A DNA stretch of 64,000 nucleotides from Prevotella sp. 885 (GCF_002265625.1 NZ_NOVE01000012.1:1-64000), one strand, 5' to 3'; positions 36,662 to 45,495 are shown, counted from the stretch's first letter. Notes: a model not told the origin generated them from the letters alone. Numbers and translations are program-made.

Positions 36662-37708
36662 TCAAAGCTTGACGGGCTTTGTGGTCACGCGGTTTTTGCC
36701 TATACGTATGCCAATGCCCACGCATCCCTGCCATTGGCTGCCGCCGATGGTAAGCGTAGAGGCGCTCAGGCTCAGTCGTCCCGTTGTAAAGATGACACCT
36801 ATCTCTGCCGCCACTCCCTTGTGGGTGAGTCCGTCATTGCGAAGCCATCCTCCGCCTTCGCTTTCTGCAAGCTGCCATGCCGTGGTCAGGCTACCGTAAC
36901 CTGCTCCCTCAAAGATGTTAAGGTTGTCGTTTATGCGGTGTATCAGGCCCGCAGTAATGGCGTATTCGGATGTCTGCGTCTTGCCGGTGTAATACGGCTT
37001 AACGGCTGCAGCTCCGTTGCGATAGCCCTCGCGGTTGCATGTTCCTATGGTCTTTTGGGCGGAACGAAGATTGGTGCTGGCATGCACATAGCCACCATGA
37101 CGGCTCATCATGGCTGCCATAACGCCCCACGAAGGCCCGTCGGTATGCATGGAGGCTGTGAGCAACGTGTAGGCATGTAGCGGCACCACGCGTCGGAGCG
37201 GCGCCACGGTTACGGTGTCGACGATGGTCTGGGTGTATACGATGGTGTCGTGCTTCTCCACCACCGCCGTCTGCGGCAGGCGAAGACGCATCTCATAGGT
37301 CATGCGGCTCTCCAGCTTTGTGCCGAACTGAAAGTCGCGCAGCACTCCCCATTGGGGATGTTTCAGCGTTATGCTCTTGCTGCCCTTGGGAAGGAAAAGC
37401 CATATCTCGCCCACCTTGTCGCGACGTTCCACGATGCCCAACGGCGAAGAGAAGGCGAAGTCGGCAGGAGCCACAACCTTCAGAAGGGCACAAGCCTCGT
37501 CGTTAAGGTCGCGGACGGCATCGATGAAGGCGCTCACGTCTGTGGGCAACTGACGGAAACTCTCCACAGAGAATGTGCTGTCCGTAGGAACGGCTGCCTT
37601 GGCATCGTGCAACGACAGACACCATAAAGCGGCTGTATACACCACAAGAAGCGCCACTTTACGTAGCGTAAAGCTCAACTTTATTGTCCGTGAACTATTG
37701 TTTAGCAT
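36662..37708 (-). CDS. Secreted envelope protein of unknown function
   Basis: 348 residues with a signal peptide (hydrophobic run about 17-38, likely cleavage after DAKAA). The first ~150 mature residues include EIWLFLPKGSKSITLKHPQW and GVLRDFQFG, a PEGA-like beta segment. The rest, from about residue 165, has alternating strands, many glycines and an ending (GCVGIGIRIGKN) that could form an outer-membrane barrel. I recall similar proteins beside Ser/Thr kinase genes in Bacteroidales, so a structural or signalling partner is possible. No enzyme motif is visible. Confidence 0.65.
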   Translation of the reverse strand: MLNNSSRTIKLSFTLRKVALLVVYTAALWCLSLHDAKAAVPTDSTFSVESFRQLPTDVSAFIDAVRDLNDEACALLKVVAPADFAFSSPLGIVERRDKVGEIWLFLPKGSKSITLKHPQWGVLRDFQFGTKLESRMTYEMRLRLPQTAVVEKHDTIVYTQTIVDTVTVAPLRRVVPLHAYTLLTASMHTDGPSWGVMAAMMSRHGGYVHASTNLRSAQKTIGTCNREGYRNGAAAVKPYYTGKTQTSEYAITAGLIHRINDNLNIFEGAGYGSLTTAWQLAESEGGGWLRNDGLTHKGVAAEIGVIFTTGRLSLSASTLTIGGSQWQGCVGIGIRIGKNRVTTKPVKL

Positions 37709-37721
37709 AATACAATATTTT

Positions 37722-37774
37722 GTCTATTCAAGATTAAAGTCGGAAGTGACGGTCTATTCAAGATTAAAGTCGGA
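37722..37774. repeat. 30-bp tandem duplication covering a gene's stop codon
   Basis: GTCTATTCAAGATTAAAGTC occurs at 37722 and again at 37752 (23 identical bases, 30-bp period). On the minus strand each copy encodes SDFNLE-stop. The first stop in the reading direction belongs to the 37754-38797 gene, and the second copy lies just downstream in the same frame. Confidence 0.85.
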
Positions 37775-38797
37775 GATGTCTATCACTCCTTCGCCACCAC
37801 CGACCGTGGCGGAAGGTTGCCATGTACGCACATGAATGAGCGGCATGGAGGCATTGCGGAAGTCCCATAGCAAGAACAGCCAGCCGTCGTCCGCATAACG
37901 ATCGCTCTTATATTGTTGGCGCAAGGACACGCCGTAGATGCCGTCTTTCGTGGGATGGCGCATGATGCGGAAGTCGGAGAACTTGACGTCCACGCTCTTG
38001 TTCATGCCGAACACCTTGGAAAGGCGTGAGAGATAGTCAGCCTTGGTGTGCAGGGCGTAAGTAACGCGCTGGTCAGACCCAATGCCGGCAGTCGTAGCCG
38101 ACTCTTTCACCACATTGCCAACAATAATCAGAGCCTCGTCGCTGAAGACCTGACGGAGGAAGTCGATGTCCTTGGTGGTGTATGCCGTGCGCAGATGTTC
38201 GCAGTAGTTGAGTATCTGCCGGCGGCGCGAAGCATCAGTCTCCGTGAGTTTTCCTTTCACTATCTTTGCCGCCTCGTTGTAGAACGGACTGCTTTGTGCT
38301 ATCTTGCGGATGTCTGTCTGGCTCAGCCTTACCGCCTTGACATGGTTTTCACGACGTGGCTGGGCAGACGTAGAAGCAGGTTCGGTGGTCTGGCTTTGCA
38401 TGTCCACACTCTGTTGCGTCAGATTGTCTTCGGGCACTACAGCCTTGGCTTGCCCCATTGTTCCAGCCGTGAATGTAACCATACCGTTTGTGTCTACATA
38501 TCCTTCTCGTCCTGTCGCCATCTCGCGGAAGCGGAGTCTGCCGCTACGGAAGCGCGTGTCTATCATACATCCACGCAGCGGAATGCGGAAGAGCATGTTG
38601 CCGCGGGCGTCCTCCACTATATACTGACGTTGACCGTCAGCCACGGTCTGCTCCACCACTTCCATGCCTTCGTTCATTCCATAGCGCGTCTCCTTGACGT
38701 TATCATTATAATCACCAAAGGGCAGCAGCCATAAAGCTACTGCCCATAGGGTAAGTGCCAGCACTACGGCTGACAATATGCAGGTTATTTTCTTCAT
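37754..38797 (-). CDS. Membrane-anchored protein with C-terminal NTF2-like region
   Basis: 347 residues. An uncleaved-looking N-terminal membrane helix (about 5-27) is followed by a beta-rich section (about 50-115: YIVEDARGNMLFRIPL, GYVDTNGMVTF) that resembles WG-type repeats. A Thr/Ser-rich linker follows, then a C-terminal domain from about 185 (ILNYCEHLRTAYTTKDIDFL onward) with the helix-then-strands layout of NTF2/SnoaL-like folds. No catalytic residues can be assigned. It lies 45 bp upstream of the PEGA-like protein gene and 10 bp downstream of the fimbrillin gene. Its 3' end carries the tandem duplication at 37722. Confidence 0.65.
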   Translation of the reverse strand: MKKITCILSAVVLALTLWAVALWLLPFGDYNDNVKETRYGMNEGMEVVEQTVADGQRQYIVEDARGNMLFRIPLRGCMIDTRFRSGRLRFREMATGREGYVDTNGMVTFTAGTMGQAKAVVPEDNLTQQSVDMQSQTTEPASTSAQPRRENHVKAVRLSQTDIRKIAQSSPFYNEAAKIVKGKLTETDASRRRQILNYCEHLRTAYTTKDIDFLRQVFSDEALIIVGNVVKESATTAGIGSDQRVTYALHTKADYLSRLSKVFGMNKSVDVKFSDFRIMRHPTKDGIYGVSLRQQYKSDRYADDGWLFLLWDFRNASMPLIHVRTWQPSATVGGGEGVIDISDFNLE

Positions 38798-38807
38798 TCA
38801 AATAGAG

Positions 38808-39698
38808 TTATTGCCAGTCCTGTATCTCTCCGCCGATATCTATCTTTACCTTATCCGGGTTGTCGGATATGATGAGATTTACAAGGTGCTCTGTGCCTGG
38901 CTTAAACTGGAACTTGCTCTCGAAAAGATAGCTCACACCCTTCATCACCACCTCGATGAGCGGCTGTCGGTTGTCAATGCGCTGCGGCACAATGATGGCC
39001 GAATAGCTCGTATCGCCGTCCTGATGTGCCGTGATGGTCTGGCGCGTGCCCTTCACATAGCGTGTAGCCACTCCAGCCTGAAGGTCCACGGTGGCTGTTG
39101 GCACGGTGTTGTGGATATACACCGTGGCGGTGGTGGGCATGTCGCCCTCGAAATCCTCACCCTTTATCAGACGTATCTTCAGCTTGCTCATGATATGCTT
39201 GAAGGTGAGTCTGATTGGGGAAACCGAAGCCATGATGTTCTTGCTTGTTGCAAAAAGCAGGTCGCTCGCCTCATAACCGCCGAGAGCGGTGGCCGTCTTG
39301 GCTGTGCTCTGGTCGGTGCTGACGCTGAAGGGCTGGTCGGTAATGCTGCTTATCTCTTTGATGTACGGATAGTAAGCGTAAGCATTGAACGAACCTTTGT
39401 CCCAAAACAGGGTGCGGCTGGCAGCCCATTTGTTGCCGTCAAAGGTGAGAGCCTCGTTGTTAACCAGATTGCCGCCCAACTCCAACGGGGCATTTACATC
39501 AGCTACATACAGACCTATTCTGTCATCACGCTCAAAGGCTGTAGCTGTGGCACGGGTCTGACCCGGATGAGTCACCACGAAAGACATCGGCGTAGACTTG
39601 GCGTCTTGACTCGGAACCGTTTCATGCTCCTCACTGCAAGCCACCACTCCTAATATAGCTAACGCCAAACTGGCATATCTTATTATATAGTTCTTCAT
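38808..39698 (-). CDS. Fimbrillin family lipoprotein
   Basis: 296 residues with a lipoprotein signal (LAILGVVACS). Sequence words typical of fimbrillin/Mfa-like proteins of Bacteroidales are clear: RIGLYVADVN, FWDKGSFNAYAYYPY, LTFKHIMSKLKIRL and a C-terminal VNLIISDNP. These proteins build type V pili by donor-strand exchange after lipoprotein export and cleavage by an Arg/Lys-gingipain-like protease. Whether this one is a shaft, anchor or tip subunit cannot be told. It lies 35 bp downstream of the giant fimbrillin/M64 gene, so both should be co-expressed. Confidence 0.87.
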   Translation of the reverse strand: MKNYIIRYASLALAILGVVACSEEHETVPSQDAKSTPMSFVVTHPGQTRATATAFERDDRIGLYVADVNAPLELGGNLVNNEALTFDGNKWAASRTLFWDKGSFNAYAYYPYIKEISSITDQPFSVSTDQSTAKTATALGGYEASDLLFATSKNIMASVSPIRLTFKHIMSKLKIRLIKGEDFEGDMPTTATVYIHNTVPTATVDLQAGVATRYVKGTRQTITAHQDGDTSYSAIIVPQRIDNRQPLIEVVMKGVSYLFESKFQFKPGTEHLVNLIISDNPDKVKIDIGGEIQDWQ

Positions 39699-39733
39699 AT
39701 TTATTCTTTTAGAAATTCAAGTTTATGACTTAC

Positions 39734-42700
39734 TCAACGGTGTCTTCTCACTTTCTTCATATTCAGCGGACTGCCCTTATGTATAACGGGGGTATGCTGA
39801 TAGGTATGTGCATTGAGCTTGTTGTCCGTGTTCACACCGCGTGTCACGTCCCCTGCATCGCGCTTGTCATACTTGACAAACTCCTCAAACGAGAATGTCT
39901 CGCCGGCATATCGCTTGATGCGCTTCACGATGCTCTCACGGCTGATGGTGCTGTAGTAGGGTATGTCGTTGTTCATGCAGGAGTTCTGCTCCGAGCGGAA
40001 CACGCCACGATTGTGCATATAGCCGCCCTCGTAGATGTCAACGATGTCGCTGTAGCGGTCGTCGAAGATGAGATGGCTCCAGCCTACATTGTGCATCTTG
40101 CCCGTAAGCGAGAGATTGTCATACCAGCCGAGCGACTTCGCACTGTTAAATTCCATGACATGACCGCAGCAGGTACAGCTGCAAGCATCGATGAAGGCAT
40201 TGTGATAGATGTATTCATCGCCGAGCTTGCCGAATCCGTGACCGCCTGCCTCATGCTGCACCACGCCACGCGTGTCGAGCGGATAGCCGTATGTGCTAAG
40301 AGGGCAGAAGGCTATGGCTGAACCGTCTGGCCACATCTGGCAGATGCCGCCGTAGTCGGTGGAGTTGGGCACGATGATTATCAATGTCTCTTTTAGGTTG
40401 TCTTTGTTTACCGTCGGTGCGCCAAGAGCGTAGCTGAATATCTCGTCATAGTCAGCCTTCAGACCCACGCCACCGGTGAAGGTGGTGCTGAATCGGTTGT
40501 AGCGTATGGTGTTTACAGTTCCCACGCCAGTCTCTGTAGACAATGGCACGGCTGTATAGACATTGAAGTAATTGCGATAAGTCTTGTAAGGCTCTATGCC
40601 GAAGAAGTGTTCCACCTCCTGCTTGATGTGCTTCAGGTAGTCGCCATCGGCAATGTCCTTGGCGTTATATCCGTCGCCGAGAAGCACAATATTGATGCCG
40701 CCGTTGCGTCCCTTGGTGGCTTTTTGCAGGGGTATCCATTCATCCTCGCCATATTTATAACCATATTGCGACACGCTGCATTCGTGGGTATAGTCCTTGT
40801 TCTTCAGTCGGAACACCACCTTGCCCTCGCGGTTGCCAGAGGTCATTGCCATACCCTTGATAGTCAGGGTCACCTCAGTCTTCTTATTGCCGCTGGCAGG
40901 AGACACCTCACACCAGCTGGGCTTGCTTGCCACTTCCCACTCGCCCTCGGCATTAATCACCAGTTTCTGCTTATGCTGTGTGCTCAAGGCGCATGCCACG
41001 GACGGACGACATACCAGCTCGTGATGGGCTGCAATGCGCTTAAAGTCGCACCAACCGCTGGCTGCCTGATACTGCGAAATGGCAGACTCCGGCACTTCAA
41101 GGGTGAAGTTGTCCTTGGCTACGCCATCGAAGGCACCGCTCTCTATATATGCAGGCATTGTTCCCTTACATACAATCGAACCTATACCGAAGCAGTTCTC
41201 GAATGCTCCTCTACGTATGGTTTCCAACGATTCAGGCAATACCAGACCTTCCAACATTTTACAGTTTGCAAACGCACTTTCACCGATACTTTCTACTTCA
41301 TCAGGAATATCAAGAACTCCCATCAATCGCCAATTGTTGGCAAAAGCGTTGCTAGCGATATGGGTAAGGGTAGATGGTAATGTTAACTTTCCAGAAAAAT
41401 CATTATTACAGAAGGCGTTTTCCGAAATGACTTTTAGTCTTTTTGGCAAGTGTAATTCGCCTTTGAAATGACAGTTAGCAAAAGCATCGTTTGCAATATT
41501 TGTTATACCATCATGTAAAGTTAGTGTTCCGTTAAAACCACAGTTATGAAATGCTTCAGATGGTAGGGCGGTAATACCTTGTGGTATTGATAACGAGCCT
41601 GTGAGACCAGAACAATAACTAAACGCACAATTACCCAATCTCTTAAGTTTAGAAGGTAACCTTAATTCACCATAAAATCCATTACATCCAGAGAAGCAAT
41701 ATCCTCTAATTAATTCCAAATTATCTGGCAAATTTAAATTTCCTGTAAGATTTCTACAATCTTGGAATACGCCTCCATAATAGTCAGTTCCTTCATCACT
41801 CATGTCATCTTTGCCTCTATTTCCTAATTTTTTTAGAGTAGATGGAAGAGATAAGATTCCATTTAGACCGGTACATCCTTTGAAAGCTCCACGTTTAATT
41901 TCTGTCACACCTTCAGGGATTATAAGAGAACCTGACAGATATTTGCAGCCGTAGAACGCATTTGAACCTATAGATTTTAAAGTGTCAGGAAGAACTATTC
42001 TATTGAGACTATTACTTCCTCCCACAGTCTGAATGAAATAGAAAGCACTATTTGGAATTTGATCATCCATATTCTCTTCATACTCTTCGTTCATTCCCCA
42101 TCCTTTTATTCGAACTTCTTTCAAATTCAATGCCGACAGACGGCTCATAGAATCTCTCATGAAGTAGAAATCCTTTGCATTAATATTTCCAGTAATCTTG
42201 AGATTTCGGACCTTCGTATAGTCCTTATTAGCCGCAGTTATGGCTTCCTTCAGATGTCCGGCAGTGGAATTGACAATCACATACTCCTTGGCGGTGGCAT
42301 CATGGCTGACGAGGTCGTTCTCCCACGGCGTGATGCTCTCGCTCACCAATGTCAGCTTATACTGACCTGATGCAGCCTTCTTGTCCACCTTGATGCCGAA
42401 GTTCATCATCTTTCCGGCAACGTACGTAAGAGCCTCGTTCTTGGCAAACTTGTAAGGCACGCCGCCAATGGTGATACTGAACAATGTGGTGCTGGGCTTC
42501 AGGGTCTGGGGCACTACAATGGTACGCCATTCGTCGCCTACGCGCGAGGGTATTGTGGCTGTACTCTCCACGCTTCCGGCTGGCTTCACCTCTCCGTTGG
42601 CGAGGTTGATGCTTGCCTTGCGCACCAGGTTCGGCGCAAGCACTATCTTCTCTGTATTCGCCCACTCGCCTTCTGCGAAGCCCGAACCCTGAATCAGTGT

Positions 42701-43267
42701 TACACGGGCATTGGACATACGGTGAGACAACGGCAGACGGATGACGTTGGTCGTTGGAGCCACGTCGCCCACCTTGCCCCATAGGAAGTCGCTCGCCTCA
42801 TAGCCGCCCATTTCGCCGTCCTCCGAAGCCTTGCTCTGGTCTTTCTGCACCTCAAACTGATAGTCGTCGATGCTCTCGGGATTGGCGAAGGGATAGTAAC
42901 CATACACATCGATATGTGTGTGCTTGTCCTTCCAGAAAAGGTCGTAAGCAGAATTCCAATGGTTGCTGGCCTCTTCATACGTGTGGCGAACATTGTCACC
43001 ACGATTGCCGTCGGGCTTCAATGTGCCAGGTGTGCCGCCATCATAATCAACAACATACACACCCATCACATCGCCGTCACAGAAGCCGCTGTCATTGACG
43101 CGCGTCACCGAGAGCTGTGTGATGTCGCCCGACAACTGTATGCGATCTTCACTGTTCAGCTTGCCGCCTGCCTCATCGAAGAGCGAGTCGGAACAAGCGG
43201 CAAGCATCATGCAAAGAGCTAATACAACTGTAAATATATAAGAGTTTTTGTGTGTCTTATAATCCAT
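39734..43267 (-). CDS. Multidomain surface lipoprotein: fimbrillin-like, LRR, BACON, M64 peptidase
   Basis: 1177 residues with lipobox LAACS. Residues about 30-310 are fimbrillin-like (ITQLSVTRVNDSGF, HIDVYGYYPF, LSHRMSNARVTLIQG). About 400-725 are BspA-type LRRs (LPDTLKSIGSNAFYGC and repeats). About 750-830 is a BACON-like module (WEVASKPSWCEVSPASGNK). About 840-1130 is an M64 (IgA-peptidase type) metallopeptidase: NIVLLGDGY and the zinc site HEAGGHGFGKLGDEY near 1005, with both His and the third-ligand region intact. This suggests a pilus-associated tip protein that binds through LRRs and cleaves a host protein. The LRR part (about 41340-42240) is visibly more AT-rich than the rest. Confidence 0.88.
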   Translation of the reverse strand: MDYKTHKNSYIFTVVLALCMMLAACSDSLFDEAGGKLNSEDRIQLSGDITQLSVTRVNDSGFCDGDVMGVYVVDYDGGTPGTLKPDGNRGDNVRHTYEEASNHWNSAYDLFWKDKHTHIDVYGYYPFANPESIDDYQFEVQKDQSKASEDGEMGGYEASDFLWGKVGDVAPTTNVIRLPLSHRMSNARVTLIQGSGFAEGEWANTEKIVLAPNLVRKASINLANGEVKPAGSVESTATIPSRVGDEWRTIVVPQTLKPSTTLFSITIGGVPYKFAKNEALTYVAGKMMNFGIKVDKKAASGQYKLTLVSESITPWENDLVSHDATAKEYVIVNSTAGHLKEAITAANKDYTKVRNLKITGNINAKDFYFMRDSMSRLSALNLKEVRIKGWGMNEEYEENMDDQIPNSAFYFIQTVGGSNSLNRIVLPDTLKSIGSNAFYGCKYLSGSLIIPEGVTEIKRGAFKGCTGLNGILSLPSTLKKLGNRGKDDMSDEGTDYYGGVFQDCRNLTGNLNLPDNLELIRGYCFSGCNGFYGELRLPSKLKRLGNCAFSYCSGLTGSLSIPQGITALPSEAFHNCGFNGTLTLHDGITNIANDAFANCHFKGELHLPKRLKVISENAFCNNDFSGKLTLPSTLTHIASNAFANNWRLMGVLDIPDEVESIGESAFANCKMLEGLVLPESLETIRRGAFENCFGIGSIVCKGTMPAYIESGAFDGVAKDNFTLEVPESAISQYQAASGWCDFKRIAAHHELVCRPSVACALSTQHKQKLVINAEGEWEVASKPSWCEVSPASGNKKTEVTLTIKGMAMTSGNREGKVVFRLKNKDYTHECSVSQYGYKYGEDEWIPLQKATKGRNGGINIVLLGDGYNAKDIADGDYLKHIKQEVEHFFGIEPYKTYRNYFNVYTAVPLSTETGVGTVNTIRYNRFSTTFTGGVGLKADYDEIFSYALGAPTVNKDNLKETLIIIVPNSTDYGGICQMWPDGSAIAFCPLSTYGYPLDTRGVVQHEAGGHGFGKLGDEYIYHNAFIDACSCTCCGHVMEFNSAKSLGWYDNLSLTGKMHNVGWSHLIFDDRYSDIVDIYEGGYMHNRGVFRSEQNSCMNNDIPYYSTISRESIVKRIKRYAGETFSFEEFVKYDKRDAGDVTRGVNTDNKLNAHTYQHTPVIHKGSPLNMKKVRRHR

Positions 43268-43318
43268 ATTAAATGCAATGTTTTTAAAAGTTCATATATA
43301 CATTACTTTATATCATAA

Positions 43319-43971
43319 TTAGCTTGTAATGCCACCATAATCAACGTCGTCGTCTTCCCATTCTCCGATAGTGACATTCACGCCGTTGCTTATCTTCTTG
43401 ACAGTCACATTAATCGTGTGGCGCTTTCCGCTTACGAAGGTAATGTTCTGGGAGAGCTTATATTCATATCCGTCAATCGTCACGGTTATAAGCTTGGTGC
43501 CTGTCACCGTCTGCGGAACAACAATGGCGCGATAGACATTGCCGTCCTTGTAAGGTATGACATTGCTTGCTGTTCCGTTCATTGTTACTTCCGACGTGCT
43601 GAGGTTAACCGTTGACGAAGTGATAAGATTGTTGATCCTCACCGACGGATTTGAAGCAGCAAGCGAGCTTTCTGTAAATCCCGCTCCTGCCTTGAGCACA
43701 ATCGCTACCTGGCTCATGATATGCTTTGCCATGATGTTCACGGGGGAAGCAGTTGGAACAACATCGAATGTAGAACCTACTATCAGGTCAGAGGCCTTGA
43801 AAGCAGCCTCGCTGCTTTGGTCTGCATTGACCTTAAAGGGCATTGCGTCAACACTTGTGATGGTCGAGGTGTATGGATAATACATATAGAAGTCGGCATG
43901 CGTCTCGGCGTCCTTCCAGTATAGAGCATAAGCTGGATTCCATGACGTTACGTAAGTATAGAGCATGTTGT
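43319..43971 (-). pseudogene. Fimbrillin family gene, 5' end lost at an insertion sequence
   Basis: About 216 codons remain. The remnant starts inside the domain (NMLYTYVTSWNPAYALYW) at the point that matches about residue 85 of the 38808-39698 fimbrillin, so signal peptide, lipobox and first strands are missing. Later words are intact: FYMYYPYTSTITSVDAMPF, IMAKHIMSQVAIVLKAG and GKRHTINVTVKK. An ORF continues into the insertion sequence up to 44041 and could give a fused product of unrelated N-terminal residues, but it would lack an export signal. It was probably the first gene of the fimbrillin cluster. Confidence 0.85.
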
Positions 43972-43995
43972 GGCTCAGTGGAAATTTAGTGGGGA
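43972..43995. repeat. Left terminal inverted repeat of the insertion sequence
   Basis: Begins GGCTCAGTGGAAATTTAGTG and pairs with 45371-45394 at 21 of 24 bases. The host fimbrillin remnant starts immediately outside it. Confidence 0.85.
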
Positions 43996-44978
43996 TAAGC
44001 ATAAATCTTTGCAAGTCGATACAGAAAGAACTTTTCATCAACGATACCCCTTAGTGATGCTCTGAAGGCTTTGATTTTCGCATTAAAGGATTCAGCTGCA
44101 GCATTAGATGATCTATTTTTATAAAAGTTAAGAATATCATCGTAATGTTCATAGAATGTTGCAGCAATAACATTGAAAGAACGGAAGCCTGCTTCTTCCA
44201 CTTTATTGTACCATTTAGCCATAGAAAGTCTTGCAGCATCCTTAATAGTATTTTTTGAGAAAATCATTCTCAAAGAATGCGAGAGTCCATATGCTGTTTT
44301 CAAATCTGGATATTCTCTAAATAGAATCTCTGCTCTCTTGCTTTGTGATAGTGTCCATTTCTCTCCTGATTTGAAAAGAAGATACCTACTCCTTGCTAGC
44401 AATTCCTTTTTCGTATCTCCGTTCTCATATCGAAAAGGCACATATTCGCGTCCTTCAAGTTTTGCATTCTCCATGTCGTCATTGGCCTCTTGTATAGCAT
44501 CCCAACGATGCTTAATGCGCATTTCTTGCACAGCATCGCAAGCAAGCTTCTGTATGTGAAATCTATCTATTACTCTCATTGCTTTGGGAAAGCATGTGCG
44601 AACAATCTTTCTCATGGAGTCTGACAAATCTAATGTGACCTCATCAACCATATTCAGAAGTGCTTCAGGTATATGCTTCAAGGCATTGATAACGTCCTCT
44701 GACTTAACGCCCCTGACAATTGCAACCAGACATTGGTCTTTTCCGTGTCTGTCCCTGTTGGTGACGATTGTGCGCAATTCTCCGTTAGACATAGAGGTCT
44801 CGTCTATTGCCAAATTACGCCCCATGTTGTCAGGAAAGACAAGCCATTCATCGGCATGTTCTAGTTCTGACCAGGTACGATAGTCACTCAAGACATCCTT
44901 GTATTGTTTATCCAATGTATTGGAGTTTACATGGTAGTATTGCTCAAGCGTACGGCAGGTCGTCGGGGATATGTCCAT
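43986..44978 (-). CDS. ISL3 family transposase (DDE domain)
   Basis: 330 residues. The catalytic triad is intact: Asp in NLAIDETSMS, Asp in RVIDRFHIQKLA and Glu in NAAAESFNAKIKAFR, the usual ISL3 pattern. Its stop codon lies within the left inverted repeat. It overlaps ORF A by 35 bp in the +1 frame relative to it, so it is either translated from its own ATG by coupling or by +1 shifting. The element appears potentially active. Confidence 0.92.
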   Translation of the reverse strand: MDISPTTCRTLEQYYHVNSNTLDKQYKDVLSDYRTWSELEHADEWLVFPDNMGRNLAIDETSMSNGELRTIVTNRDRHGKDQCLVAIVRGVKSEDVINALKHIPEALLNMVDEVTLDLSDSMRKIVRTCFPKAMRVIDRFHIQKLACDAVQEMRIKHRWDAIQEANDDMENAKLEGREYVPFRYENGDTKKELLARSRYLLFKSGEKWTLSQSKRAEILFREYPDLKTAYGLSHSLRMIFSKNTIKDAARLSMAKWYNKVEEAGFRSFNVIAATFYEHYDDILNFYKNRSSNAAAESFNAKIKAFRASLRGIVDEKFFLYRLAKIYAYPH

Positions 44979-45327
44979 ACGTCTCTTTTAAAAAAGCCGC
45001 AAACTCTTTCGAGTAGCGGGTTCCTGATTCGGTAACACTAATACGGTCGACAAATGTCTCTCCAGTTTCCTTGTTTTTCCATCTACGACGACGAAGTACA
45101 AGAATTACCTTATGGTCACGAATCGGAAAATCAGTTATGCGTACAGCATCCATAAACCCTTTGGATTCATACTCCTCAGATTTTTGGAGATAAGCATTCA
45201 TACGCTCGTCTAGATGGATGGTCAGACTCATTGCGTCAATATCAGACTCATCTGTTTCTATCTTGACGATATCGAAATTGTCTAGTATTTCTTTGGGAAG
45301 AACTAGATGGGCTAATTGTTCAAGCAT
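44944..45327 (-). CDS. ISL3-type transposase N-terminal region protein (ORF A)
   Basis: About 127 residues from the ATG at 45327 (MLEQLAHLVLPKEILDNFDI). It is preceded by a -7 box TATCTTTG at 45338-45345 (minus strand), inside the element, so an in-frame TTG further out is not a credible start. The segment LVLRRRRWKNKETGETFVDR is basic and probably binds DNA, as does the N-terminal part of single-ORF ISL3 transposases. Splitting into two ORFs is usual for ISAon1-like members in Bacteroidota. Confidence 0.82.
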   Translation of the reverse strand: MLEQLAHLVLPKEILDNFDIVKIETDESDIDAMSLTIHLDERMNAYLQKSEEYESKGFMDAVRITDFPIRDHKVILVLRRRRWKNKETGETFVDRISVTESGTRYSKEFAAFLKETYGHIPDDLPYA

Positions 45328-45370
45328 GTTCATAATGCAAAGATACAAAATACTATGAAACTAAAAAAAC

Positions 45371-45394
45371 TCCCCAGTATTTTTCCACTGAGCC
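45371..45394. repeat. Right terminal inverted repeat of the insertion sequence
   Basis: Ends CCACTGAGCC on the + strand, the complement of the left end. The next ~60 bp to the tRNA terminator are AT-rich and contain nothing recognisable. Confidence 0.85.
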
Positions 45395-45454
45395 CTTATT
45401 ATATCTTATACATTATATATAATATAAAATATGATAACACTGGAAAATAAAACA

Positions 45455-45489
45455 TAAAAAAATGGAGACTCTCATTATTGAGAATCTCC
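45455..45489 (-). terminator. Terminator of tRNA-Pro
   Basis: On the minus strand GGAGA-TTCTCA pairs with TGAGA-TCTCC (11 positions, one internal mismatch) around a 4-nt loop, followed by seven Ts. Confidence 0.85.
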
Positions 45490-45495
45490 ACTCTG

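Larger units (their letters stand above)
43972..45394 (-). mobile_element. ISL3-type insertion sequence (ISAon1-like), complete
   Basis: About 1,423 bp bounded by 24-bp imperfect inverted repeats. The left end 43972-43995 and the right end 45371-45394 (read inward) match at 21 of 24 positions and both begin GGCTCAGTGG. It encodes a short N-terminal protein (ORF A) and a DDE transposase (ORF B) on the minus strand. The 8-bp target duplication expected for ISL3 elements is absent: flanks are CATGTTGT on the left and CTTATTAT or similar on the right. That implies a rearrangement after insertion. Confidence 0.88.

Noticed and set aside
44944..44992. Programmed -1 frameshift at TTTAAAA joining the two transposase ORFs
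   Set aside because: The slippery-looking heptamer is in the right zero frame, but ORF B lies in the +1 frame, so a -1 shift would not enter it.
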